Shown here piece by piece: positions 25,160 through 32,637 of a DNA stretch of 64,000 nt (positions within the stretch are counted from its first letter, which is position 1; the number at the start of each line of letters is the position of its first letter). The position numbers were made by a program, and so were the translations under genes. The stretch is from Streptomyces sp. NBC_01451 (GTDB lineage Bacteria; Actinomycetota; Actinomycetes; Streptomycetales; Streptomycetaceae). The stretch is taken from positions 558,001 to 622,000 of the forward strand of contig NZ_CP109479.1 in the NCBI RefSeq assembly GCF_036227485.1, written 5' to 3'. The notes beneath the pieces are model-generated. The model did not search any database. It worked only from the letters and a program-made list of their open reading frames with translations, and was not told the origin of the DNA.

Positions 25160-25801
25160 TCATCCGCCGCTGCGCGCGGCCGGGTTGTCGCTGCCGTCGG
25201 TGAGCAGTGCGGTGAGCAGCTGCTTGAGCCACGCGCGTGCGTGCTCGACGTCCTTGTCCAGCAGCAGTTGGGTCGTGACCCCGTCGTACGCGGCGATCAC
25301 CGCGTGGGCGGCGCCCTCGGTGTCGCCGAGTACGGCGGGCAGTTCGGTGTGTCCGGTGGCGCGGGCGAGCCGGTCCGCGACGGCCCGCCGCAGCCGCTCA
25401 CGGTGTTCCAGGAGGGTCCGGGCGACGGCGGGGTCCCGGGCCGCGTGGACCAGGAAGTCGGTCTTGACGAGCAGCCAGTCCAGGTCGAGCAGCAGGACCT
25501 CGGTGACCCGGTCGACGGCCGCGGGTACGTCGAGATCGGGACCGTCCAGGGCGAGCGCGCCCGCGACCTGGTCGGCGATCAGGCCGGCCCGCTCCCCGTA
25601 GAGGGCGAAGAACAGCTCGTCCAGGCTGTCGAAGTTGGAGTAGAAGGCGCCTCTGCTGTAGCCGGCGGCCTCGCAGACCTCCTCGATCGAGACCCGCCCG
25701 AACCCCTTCGCGGCGAACACCGCGAACGCGGCCTCCAGCAGATTGGCGCGCGTCCGCACGCGCCGCTTGGTCACCCGCCCCGTCGTCCCCTCGACCGCCA
25801 T
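25160..25801 (-). CDS. TetR-family regulator controlling the FAD dehydrogenase
   Basis: A 213-residue TetR protein. The HTH is RANLLEAAFAVFAAKGFGRV then EVCEAAGYSRGAFYSNFDSL (about residues 18-62); the C-terminal ligand domain is helical. The ATG at 25801 (MAVEGTTGRVTKRRVR) lies 17 nt from the first of two tandem palindromes. It and the downstream flavoprotein probably form an autoregulated operon. Confidence 0.9.
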   Translation of the reverse strand: MAVEGTTGRVTKRRVRTRANLLEAAFAVFAAKGFGRVSIEEVCEAAGYSRGAFYSNFDSLDELFFALYGERAGLIADQVAGALALDGPDLDVPAAVDRVTEVLLLDLDWLLVKTDFLVHAARDPAVARTLLEHRERLRRAVADRLARATGHTELPAVLGDTEGAAHAVIAAYDGVTTQLLLDKDVEHARAWLKQLLTALLTDGSDNPAARSGG

Positions 25802-25817
25802 GTCCGGCCCTCCGTTC

Positions 25818-25850
25818 GATACAGGAATGTATCCGATGCATCGATGTATC
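25818..25850. promoter_or_regulatory. Tandem TetR operator
   Basis: GATACAggaaTGTATC (25818-25833) is a perfect 6-bp palindrome. It is followed after one base by GATGCAtcgaTGTATC (25835-25850), a second copy with one mismatched pair. The 17-bp repeat period and the position just upstream of the TetR start make this a strong operator candidate for that TetR protein. Confidence 0.62.
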
Positions 25851-25891
25851 CAAAGGGCTGGAAGGGACGGGATTTCGCCACTGACCCAATA

Positions 25892-25921
25892 GGAACACGT
25901 ATTCGAATCTGGGAGTATGCT
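25892..25921 (+). promoter_or_regulatory. Candidate LexA (SOS) box and -10 element of alkB
   Basis: Read on the minus strand, 25905-25892 is CGAATACGTGTTCC, matching 12 of 14 positions of the actinobacterial SOS box CGAACRNRYGTTYG. TATGCT at 25916-25921 is a good -10, placing transcription start at about 25928, which is the ATG itself. LexA bound here would cover the promoter spacer, so the gene would be DNA-damage induced from a leaderless mRNA. Confidence 0.55.
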
Positions 25922-25927
25922 GGTGCC

Positions 25928-26554
25928 ATGGCCGCGCATCTCCAAGGTTCCCTCTTCGACCAGACCGACGAAATCCGGCTCGGCACCCTGGCCGGAATGC
26001 GGCGCACCCCGCTGCGCCACGGCGCCTGGATCGACGAACTGCCCGGCTGGCTCCACGGAGCGGACGCCCTGTTCGGACAGCTGGCGGCCGAGGTCCCCTG
26101 GCGGGCCGAGCGCCGGCAGATGTACGACCACGTCGTGGACGTCCCCCGGCTGCTGGCCTTCTACGGCGAGGCGGACGCGCTGCCGCACCCGGTGCTGGCC
26201 CGGGCGCGGGACACGCTCGGCGCGCACTACGCCACCGAACTCGGGGAGCCGTTCACGACAGCCGGGCTCTGCCACTACCGGGACGGGCGGGACAGCGTCG
26301 CCTGGCACGGGGACCGGATCGGGCGCGGTGCGCGCGAGGACACCATGGTCGCGATCCTCTCCGTGGGCGCACCGCGCGACCTGCTGCTGCGGCCGGTGCG
26401 CGGGGGCGGGACGGTACGGCGTCCGCTGGGACACGGGGACCTGATCGTGATGGGCGGCTCCTGCCAGCGCACCTGGGAGCACTCCGTACCCAAGAGCGCG
26501 CGGGCCGCCGGGCCCCGGATCAGCGTCCAGTTCCGGCCGCGCGGGGTGCAGTGA
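25928..26554 (+). CDS. alkB: AlkB-type 2-oxoglutarate/Fe(II) dioxygenase (alkylation repair)
   Basis: A 208-residue oxygenase that would remove methyl groups from damaged nucleobases. Iron ligands are visible in WHGDRIG (His and Asp, about residues 121-123) and TWEHSVPK (second His, about 182). The 2-oxoglutarate-binding Arg residues are in RISVQFRPRG near the C-terminus. The substrate-proximal segment LCHYRDGRDSVAWHGD is the AlkB hallmark. There is no ribosome site; the -10 box 7 nt upstream suggests a leaderless transcript. The gene is divergent from the TetR/flavoprotein operon. Confidence 0.9.
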   Translation: MAAHLQGSLFDQTDEIRLGTLAGMRRTPLRHGAWIDELPGWLHGADALFGQLAAEVPWRAERRQMYDHVVDVPRLLAFYGEADALPHPVLARARDTLGAHYATELGEPFTTAGLCHYRDGRDSVAWHGDRIGRGAREDTMVAILSVGAPRDLLLRPVRGGGTVRRPLGHGDLIVMGGSCQRTWEHSVPKSARAAGPRISVQFRPRGVQ

Positions 26555-26645
26555 GCCACCGGACCGTACGCCCCGTCGCGATCCACTCCGCCGCCGTCTG
26601 ATTTGCTGTGCGTCATCCGGCAGCGAACTGCAGAACGGGAAGATC

Positions 26646-27386
26646 ATGCGGGCAGACGTCCAGCGAGTCGCCGATGGCATTTACCTCGTACACGGAAGCA
26701 ACACCAACTGGGTGATCCTCACCGAGGGGGACGCCGCCACCCTGATCGACACCGGATACCCCGGCGACCGGCAGCTGGTCCTCGACTCGCTCGCGCAGGT
26801 GGGCAGTTCACCGGAGGCCGTCGCGGCGATACTCGTCACGCACGCCCACAACGACCACATCGGCTCGGCCGAGTACCTGCGCTCCGTGTACGGCACGCCG
26901 GTGCTGACGCACGAGGCCGAAGTGCCGCACGCGCGCCGGGACTTCCTGCACCAGGTGACCGTCGGGGACGTACTCAGGAACGGGTGGCGGCCGGGTGTGC
27001 TCCCCTGGGCCGTGCACGCGATCCGCTCCGGCGGCACCACCCAGGTGCCGGTCGCCGAACCACAGCCGTTCCCGGAGGTGCTCGACCTGCCGGGCGGGCC
27101 CGTCCCCGTCCACACCCCGGGGCACACCGACGGCCACTGCGCCTTCCACCTTCCGGACGCCGGGGTCGTGGTCTCCGGCGACGCCCTGGTCAGCGGACAC
27201 CCGACCGCCCGGCTCAAGGGCCCGCAGCTGCTGCCCGACATGTTCCACCGTGAACGCGAGCGCGCGGTGGCCTCGCTGGACCTGCTGGAAAAGCTCCCGG
27301 CCGATGTCCTGCTGCCCGGCCACGGGCCCGTTCACCACGGCAGCGTGCGGGCGGCTGCCCGGCAGGCGCGGGAGCGGGCCCTGTGA
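26646..27386 (+). CDS. MBL-fold metallohydrolase
   Basis: A 246-residue metallo-beta-lactamase-fold protein. Motif HAHNDH at residues 66-71 is the first metal-binding cluster. Further ligands lie in HTPGHTDGHCAF (about 156-167), VVSGDALV (Asp, about 178) and LLPGHGPVHHG (His, about 222). Such enzymes hydrolyse thioesters, lactones or similar bonds. GGGAAGATC precedes the ATG. It stands alone between alkB and DUF4032. Substrate unknown. Confidence 0.9.
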   Translation: MRADVQRVADGIYLVHGSNTNWVILTEGDAATLIDTGYPGDRQLVLDSLAQVGSSPEAVAAILVTHAHNDHIGSAEYLRSVYGTPVLTHEAEVPHARRDFLHQVTVGDVLRNGWRPGVLPWAVHAIRSGGTTQVPVAEPQPFPEVLDLPGGPVPVHTPGHTDGHCAFHLPDAGVVVSGDALVSGHPTARLKGPQLLPDMFHRERERAVASLDLLEKLPADVLLPGHGPVHHGSVRAAARQARERAL

Positions 27387-27450
27387 GGCGGCGCTCTACA
27401 GTGAGGTGACGATCACCAGCGGAACGAGAACGAACGAGAACGGTCAGGCC

Positions 27451-28710
27451 ATGGCATTGCAGATCAGCGCCACCAATCCCGAGCACCCCGCACTCCTGCT
27501 CGAACTGCCGTGGCACCTCCCCCTGGAAGAGTGGCCCGACCGCTATCTCGTCCCGCTGCCGCGCGGCATCTCCCGGCACGTCGTGCGCTACGCGCGCGCC
27601 GGCGACGAGGTGATCGCCGTCAAGGAGCTGGCGGAACGCCCCGCCCTGCGCGAGTACGAGCTGCTGCGGGACCTCGACCGGCTCGGCATCCCGGCCGTCG
27701 ACCCCCTCGCCGTGGTCACCGGCCGGGCCACCGACGAGGGCGGCGCCCTGGAGCCGGTGCTGATCACCCGGCACCTCGGCGGCTCCATGCCGTACCGCTC
27801 GATGTTCGAGACGACGATGCGCCCGGCCACCATGCACCGTCTAATGGACGCGCTGGCCGTCCTGTTGGTCCGGCTCCACCTGGCCGGGTTCGCCTGGGGC
27901 GACTGCTCCCTGTCCAACACCCTGTTCCGGCGTGACGCGGGCGCGTACGCCGCGTACCTGGTCGACGCCGAGACGGGCGATCTGCACCCGCAGCTCAGCA
28001 ACGGCCAGCGCGAGTACGACCTGGACCTCGCCCGGGTGAACATCAGCGGTGAACTGCTGGACCTGGAGGCGTCCGGGGCGCTGCACCCCTCCGTGGACCC
28101 GATCGAGTTCGGCATGGAGATCTGCGCCCGCTACCAGCGGCTGTGGCAGGAGCTGACCCGCACCTCCGTGTACCCGGCGGGCAAGTACCACTTCATCGAG
28201 CGCCGCATCCGGCGCCTGAACGAGCTCGGTTTCGACGTGGCCGAGATGCAGATCGAGCACTCCTCGAACGGCGACACGGTGACCTTCGTGCCCAAGGTCG
28301 TCGACGCCGGGCACCACCAGCGGCAGTTGCTGCGGCTGACCGGGCTCGACACCGAGGAGAACCAGGCACGGCGCCTCCTCAGCGACCTGGAGAGCTGGAT
28401 GGCCACCCAGGACGACTACGAGCCCGGCGACCCCCTCGGCGCCAGCCCGGAGGTGCTCGCGCACCGCTGGGTACGGGAGGTGTTCCGGCCGACCGTGCGG
28501 GAGGTGCCGCGCGAACTGCGCGGCAACGTGGACCCCGCCGAGATCTACCACCAGCTCCTGGAACACCGCTGGTTCCTCTCCGAGCGGGCGCAGCACGACA
28601 TCGGCCTGGACACGGCGGTCAAGGACTACATCGCCAACATCCTGCCCAAGGCCCGGCAGTCGCTGCCCCTGCCGACGGACGAGGAGACAGAGGCGGCGCC
28701 GCCCGGCTGA
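27451..28710 (+). CDS. DUF4032 protein with kinase-like N-terminal lobe
   Basis: A 419-residue protein. The first half resembles a lipopolysaccharide-kinase/RIO-like fold: VIAVKELAERPALREYELLR supplies a Lys/Glu pair, FAWGDCSLSNTLF matches the catalytic loop (GD...N), and YLVDAETGDL supplies a DAE metal motif. The second half is the DUF4032 domain (RRIRRLNELGFDVAEMQIEH through RQSLPLPTDEE). Activity as a kinase is possible but undemonstrated. ATG 27451 follows GGTCAGG. It ends one base before the convergent universal stress gene. Confidence 0.85.
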   Translation: MALQISATNPEHPALLLELPWHLPLEEWPDRYLVPLPRGISRHVVRYARAGDEVIAVKELAERPALREYELLRDLDRLGIPAVDPLAVVTGRATDEGGALEPVLITRHLGGSMPYRSMFETTMRPATMHRLMDALAVLLVRLHLAGFAWGDCSLSNTLFRRDAGAYAAYLVDAETGDLHPQLSNGQREYDLDLARVNISGELLDLEASGALHPSVDPIEFGMEICARYQRLWQELTRTSVYPAGKYHFIERRIRRLNELGFDVAEMQIEHSSNGDTVTFVPKVVDAGHHQRQLLRLTGLDTEENQARRLLSDLESWMATQDDYEPGDPLGASPEVLAHRWVREVFRPTVREVPRELRGNVDPAEIYHQLLEHRWFLSERAQHDIGLDTAVKDYIANILPKARQSLPLPTDEETEAAPPG

Positions 28711-28711
28711 G

Positions 28712-29584
28712 TCACTCGTGCGGGACGACGGCCACCGGACAGTGCGCGTGGTGCAGCACACCGTGGGCGACCGAGCCGATCCGCGCACCCACGGCCGAGC
28801 GGCGGGCACGCCGCCCGACGACCAGGAGCTGCGCCCGCGCGGCCACCGACAGCAGCACCTCCCCCGCGCTGCCCATCTCCACGTGCTCGGTGACAGGTAC
28901 CTCGGGGAAGCGCTCGCGCCACGGTTCCAGGGCAGCGGCCAGCGCGTTCTTCTCGTACGGTTCCAGGCCCCCGGCCTCGTCGAGGAGCTTCAGCGAACCC
29001 GGGCTGTACGCGAACACCGGCGGCAGACTCCACGCGCGCACGGCACGCACACCGGCGCCACGAGCCGCCGCGGCCTCGAAGGCGAACCGCAGGGCCGGCG
29101 CGCTCTCCTCCGGGTCGCCCTCCTGCCCCACGACGACCTCACGGCCCGCGGCCTCGCCGGAGGCCAGGTCCTCCGCGCGGACGAGGACGACGGGCCGCGT
29201 GGACTCGGCGATCACATGCTGTCCGACGGAGCCGAGCAGGAACCCGACGACGGCACCGTGCCCGCGGGAGCCGAGCACCAGCATCTCGGCCTCCGCCGCG
29301 GCCTCGGCGAGCGAGTGCGCCGCGTTCCCCTCGACCACGTCGACGGTGACGGCCAGCTCCGGATGGCGTTCGGCCACGCCGCGCGCGGCCTCGTCCACAC
29401 CGTCCCGCACCCACTGGTCGTGGGTCTCCCGGGTCCCGGCCCCGAACGCCTGGTCAGGCACCAGCTCCCAGGCGTGCACCACGCGCAGCGCGAGGTTGCG
29501 GCGTACGGCCTCCCGGGCCGCCCACGCCAGCGCTGCGTGACTCTCGGGCGTTCCGTCCACCCCTGCCGTGATCGGGCGCGTCAT
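28712..29584 (-). CDS. Tandem-domain universal stress protein
   Basis: A 290-residue protein with two UspA domains. Domain 1 (1-145) ends with the ATP-binding signature GSRGHGAVVGFLLGSVGQHV; domain 2 (about 150-290) has GRRARRSAVGARIGSVAHGV. Both follow the G-x2-G-x9-G(S/T) pattern, with domain 2 less exact. ATP-binding tandem USPs respond to hypoxia and stationary phase in actinobacteria. The ATG follows GGAGGGAACCGTT. Confidence 0.92.
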   Translation of the reverse strand: MTRPITAGVDGTPESHAALAWAAREAVRRNLALRVVHAWELVPDQAFGAGTRETHDQWVRDGVDEAARGVAERHPELAVTVDVVEGNAAHSLAEAAAEAEMLVLGSRGHGAVVGFLLGSVGQHVIAESTRPVVLVRAEDLASGEAAGREVVVGQEGDPEESAPALRFAFEAAAARGAGVRAVRAWSLPPVFAYSPGSLKLLDEAGGLEPYEKNALAAALEPWRERFPEVPVTEHVEMGSAGEVLLSVAARAQLLVVGRRARRSAVGARIGSVAHGVLHHAHCPVAVVPHE

Positions 29585-29644
29585 AACGGTTCCCTCCGTG
29601 TCGTGATCATGCATACCGGACCCAGTCTTCACTAACCTGTGCCC

Positions 29645-29998
29645 ATGACCTTGCAGTGGGAACAAGTGATCGTGGACGCAGCGGACCCGGCCGCACTGGG
29701 GCACTGGTGGGCCGAGGCCCTCGGCTGGGCCGTCGTGGACGACTCCCCCGAGGAGTACGAGATCCGGCCGACGCCGGATCAGATGCCCGGCCTGCTGTTC
29801 GTACGGGTCCCGGAGGCGAAGTCCGTCAAGAACCGGCTGCATCTCGACTTCCGGCCCGACGACCGCCAGGCCGAGGTCGACCGTCTGCTGGCCCTCGGCG
29901 CGCGCCACGCGGACATCGGCCAGGGGGAGCAGTCCTGGACCACGCTCCTGGACCCGGAGGGCAACGAGTTCTGCGTGCTCGGCGCGCGTCAGGGCTGA
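29645..29998 (+). CDS. Single-domain VOC protein
   Basis: A 117-residue glyoxalase-fold protein (MTLQWEQVIVDAADPAALGH ... LLDPEGNEFCVLGARQG) of the Glyoxalase_6 type. There is no ribosome site; TAACCT ends 9 nt before the ATG and could be a -10 for a near-leaderless mRNA. GTG 29639 is an alternative start. No catalytic assignment is possible. Confidence 0.83.
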   Translation: MTLQWEQVIVDAADPAALGHWWAEALGWAVVDDSPEEYEIRPTPDQMPGLLFVRVPEAKSVKNRLHLDFRPDDRQAEVDRLLALGARHADIGQGEQSWTTLLDPEGNEFCVLGARQG

Positions 29999-30060
29999 GC
30001 GTCGGAGCCGACCGGAGCGAAGCTCGGCGATCGAACATACGATGGGTCGAGGCGGCGCGG

Positions 30061-30083
30061 CACCGGGCTGACGCCGCCCGGTG
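30061..30083 (+). terminator. Hairpin after the VOC gene
   Basis: CACCGGGC-tgacgcc-GCCCGGTG is an 8-bp perfect stem 62 nt past the VOC stop and 28 nt before the orphan start at 30111. It is probably the VOC terminator. Confidence 0.5.
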
Positions 30084-30110
30084 ACTCCGACCGCTCGGGG
30101 TGGGAGACGT

Positions 30111-30176
30111 ATGGCACAGGCCGCGGACGCGACGCGGACGGTCATCATGACCGTGGCTACTACGCAGGGGAAATGA
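30111..30176 (+). pseudogene. Orphan 5' end of a receiver-domain gene (displaced start of the 32613 gene)
   Basis: A well-positioned GGGAG is followed by ATG and the 21-codon frame MAQAADATRTVIMTVATTQG. The segment TVIMTV is the first beta strand expected of a response-regulator receiver domain. The intact receiver-TrxR gene downstream reads VGVIMTVDDDPG at its start. The DNA ATCATGACCGTGG is identical in both places. The simplest reading is that this is the native promoter, ribosome site and first 15 codons of that gene, cut off by insertion of 2.5 kb. Confidence 0.6.
30144..30156. repeat. Left 13-bp direct repeat bounding a 2.5-kb insertion
   Basis: ATCATGACCGTGG, identical to 32643-32655. 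Both copies lie in the same reading frame of the receiver domain's first strand (IMTV). The repeat may be an attachment core, a target duplication, or chance conservation of coding sequence. Confidence 0.6.
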
Positions 30177-30218
30177 CGTCGCTCGTGTGACTCTCCAGCG
30201 GCCGACCGATGATCCGGG

Positions 30219-30450
30219 TCACCTAACACCTCGCGGCTCCCGTCGCGGCGCCTTGTTGTCGTGGACGCGCAGTCTTTCGAAGTGCCGGTGCGGAGCTGGT
30301 CGTACCAGCCAAGCCTGCCGCAGCGGTTCCTGCGCTGCTTGGGCAATCATCTGGACGGGATCTGCAGTACCTCGGAAATCGAACCACTCACGGCCCAGGA
30401 CTCTCGCAGCGAAGTGCTCGTGCAGACGATCCTCCAGCCGGCCGCCGCCA
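30219..30450 (-). pseudogene. GIY-YIG/T5orf172 (Mug113-like) domain fragment
   Basis: The translated block LEDRLHEHFAARVLGREWFD then DPVQMIAQAA (nt 30437-30330) matches the C-terminal half of the T5orf172/Mug113 domain (pattern LE-LH--F---R--GEWF). The N-terminal GIY-YIG-like strand is absent and the frame upstream is unrelated. It is a decayed fragment inside the 2.5-kb insertion. Confidence 0.5.
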
Positions 30451-30592
30451 GTTGAGGTCCAGCGCTGCGCTTGCCGAATACCTCCTCCACTCTGCTCAGG
30501 CGGCATGTCGATACTCGTGGAGGGTGCCGCCCAGTCGCGCTCGCCGGCCGGTGCGCCGAGGCGGTGGTACGGGCGGAGCGCCCGCGGTTCGC

Positions 30593-30740
30593 TCAGTTCA
30601 GGCGCCACTGCTGGTCGGCGCCGCCGTTGCAGTTCCACAGTCCGACCTTGGTGCCCACGGTGGTCGCGCTGCCGGTGGCGTCCAGGCACTGTGTGCCGCC
30701 GAACAGCCGCGGGCCGCAGACAGCGTCCTTGGGCACGCGA
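30593..30740 (-). pseudogene. Ricin-type beta-trefoil (CBM13) lectin domain, C-terminal fragment
   Basis: Minus-strand reading gives CGPRLFGGTQCLDATGSATT, then VGTKVGLWNCNGGADQQWRL and N-stop. These are the QCLDATG, LWNCNG and QQW signatures of ricin-B lectin repeats found at the ends of Streptomyces glycosidases. Only about 45 residues remain and there is no start or signal peptide. It is another degraded piece within the insertion. Confidence 0.65.
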
Positions 30741-30886
30741 AGTCCCTGCCGTGCAGGGTGATCAGCGCGATCCAGCTCGACCGGGGCGGCGCCGGTTCGC
30801 TCCGGCGTACAACCTCAGCCCCGGGTGCGCTGTCTAACGGGTAATCAGAAACCCACGGCACCACTCCCGCGAAGGGGCTGCTCGGC

Positions 30887-31756
30887 ATGCGTACACGGAG
30901 AAGGATCGCCACCGCGACAACCACCGCCCTCACCCTCACCCTTGTCCTGGGCGCAGCCGCGCTCACGGCTCCCGCCGTCCAGGCGGCCACTCCGGACGCG
31001 GGTACGCTGCGCGACGTCGCGGGCAACGGCGAGCGCGACCTCTGGTTCAAGGACGAGGCCGGTCAGACGAACCGGCTGACGGTCTCGATGAGGTTCGAGA
31101 GCCGCGACGGTGGGAACGACGCCTACTACATCCTCACCTTCCGCGACCGCGCGCCCATCGCCATCGACAGCAGTGCGGCCGAAAACTACGAGTGCGTGTA
31201 CCCGTCGGCGACCGACCGCACGGTCGCCCGCTGCGCGGTCCACGTCCCGGTGGGCACCGACTTCACCGACGACTACTACATCGACCTGGGCAACGGCAAC
31301 GACACCGTGTCGATCGCCGCCGACAACTACGCGTACAGCACGATCTACGGCGGCAAGGGCAACGACGTGCTGGTGGGCAACAGCCAGACCGAGCTCTACG
31401 GCCAGGACGGCAACGACCGCACCGTCGGCGGGGGCGAACAGCGGGGCAACGGAGCGCGCGGCGGAGCCGGGAACGACGTCCTGACCGGGTGCTCCGCGTG
31501 CTACGGCGACGCCGGCAACGACTCGCTCACCGGCGACGCCACCAGCAACCGACTGGACGGCGGCGACGGCAACGACATCCTGCGCGGAAATTCAGGCGCC
31601 GACAACCTCTACGGCGGCAGGGGCAACGACCGCCTGTACGGCGACCGGGGCAACGACGTCCTGTGGGGCAACAGCGGCAACGACGTCCTGCACGGCGGTC
31701 CGGGCAACGACAGGCTCTCGGGCGGCCCCGGCAACGACAAGGTGTATCAGAACTAG
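30887..31756 (+). CDS. Secreted RTX-type calcium-binding repeat protein
   Basis: A 289-residue protein with a Sec signal peptide ([20 protein letters not shown], cleavage after VQAA near residue 34). From about residue 135 it carries glycine/aspartate nonapeptide repeats of the GGxGxDxLx type ([54 protein letters not shown]), which form a calcium-binding beta-roll. A CSACYG segment adds a possible disulphide. RTX proteins of Gram-negatives use type I secretion; here a Sec signal does that job. AAGGGG precedes the ATG. It is the only intact gene in the insertion bounded by the 13-bp repeats. Confidence 0.9.
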   Translation: MRTRRRIATATTTALTLTLVLGAAALTAPAVQAATPDAGTLRDVAGNGERDLWFKDEAGQTNRLTVSMRFESRDGGNDAYYILTFRDRAPIAIDSSAAENYECVYPSATDRTVARCAVHVPVGTDFTDDYYIDLGNGNDTVSIAADNYAYSTIYGGKGNDVLVGNSQTELYGQDGNDRTVGGGEQRGNGARGGAGNDVLTGCSACYGDAGNDSLTGDATSNRLDGGDGNDILRGNSGADNLYGGRGNDRLYGDRGNDVLWGNSGNDVLHGGPGNDRLSGGPGNDKVYQN

Positions 31757-32355
31757 CAGAAAGACCGGGCGTTCCCGGCCACGGCATGCGCCGCCACTTA
31801 CGACCCGAGACGCTCCTGACCAGGTCGATTGCAGTCCGCGGTGTGGCCGCCGGTTCCCGAGCCCCAGCCATGAGTAATGGTTGGGGCCCTGCTCAACGGC
31901 TGTTCGGACGAACTGTCGCTATCGAGGCCGCGTCCCTTGCACAAAGCGCGTCACGCCGGCGACGACGGGGGCCGTTGCGGGGTGGCTGGAGTGGACGATC
32001 TTTGCGGTCACGTGTCTCTGCCTGTCCGGAGGGGGATCTGGCGCAGCGATCACCGTTGGAGCAGCATCCGAACAGAGTCCGCTGCGGTGGCCTTCATCGC
32101 AGAGCGACGGGGGTGCACGGCGGCAGCCTCACAGGTGGTGCCTCAGGGAAGTCCGGACGGTACGGAGATTCGGCGATCTTGCCCTGCTCGTACTGCCCGG
32201 TGCCGGGTGGTTCCTGTGGCAGACGTAGCCGCTCACGAGCCGGGAGGAGGCAACTCTCACGTCGGCATGGCCGACTGCCGCAGGAGCACTCGCGATCACG
32301 GCAGCGGCTGCAAGGTCCGCTCTCTCGCCTGTGGCCGGTCGGCACTGCCCTCACG
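31757..32355. other. Non-coding stretch after the RTX gene
   Basis: No gene was recognised. A small CCGGG-cgtt-CCCGG hairpin (31767-31780) follows the RTX stop, and a larger hairpin lies at 31861-31887. Frames here lack Streptomyces third-position bias, consistent with foreign or decayed sequence within the insertion. Confidence 0.45.
31861..31887 (+). terminator. Hairpin downstream of the RTX gene
   Basis: GCCCCAGCCAT-gagta-ATGGTTGGGGC: an 11-bp stem with a single G-T pair, about 105 nt past the RTX stop. It could end the RTX transcript. There is no T-tract. Confidence 0.45.
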
Positions 32356-32637
32356 ATGACCCTCACCACCGCCAAAGCCGTAGCCGCCGCGGCCTGCTTC
32401 ATCGGCCGGGACCTGCTGGGCGCCCGATCCGTCAAGCCCCAGCGGCGGCTCAGCACGTCGACCCTGTTCGACCTGGTCACGCCCGCCTTCGGCGTACTGG
32501 CTGGATCAGGGGCGCTGGTGGCTCTGGTGATCGCCTACCCGCAGGTACTCACGTGCTGCCCTGATCGCCGTTGCCGTCGCCATGGCCCCTCCCCGTCACG
32601 TACGGTCGTTCCATGGCACCTGAGAGGTCTACCGTAG
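32356..32637 (+). CDS. Small hypothetical membrane protein or fragment
   Basis: A 93-codon frame starting MTLTTAKAVAAAACFIGRDL. It has good third-position GC bias and one convincing hydrophobic span (FGVLAGSGALVALVIAYPQV, about residues 47-66). After about residue 68 the composition becomes arginine-rich and unlike protein, and it overlaps the start of the next gene. It is probably the remnant of a larger membrane protein at the right end of the insertion. No family recognised. Confidence 0.35.
   Translation: MTLTTAKAVAAAACFIGRDLLGARSVKPQRRLSTSTLFDLVTPAFGVLAGSGALVALVIAYPQVLTCCPDRRCRRHGPSPSRTVVPWHLRGLP

Noticed and set aside
31110..31740. Repeated GGCAACGAC units suggesting a tandem or CRISPR-like repeat
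   Set aside because: They encode the GGxGND nonapeptides of the RTX protein; spacing is 27 nt by codon periodicity, with no spacers.
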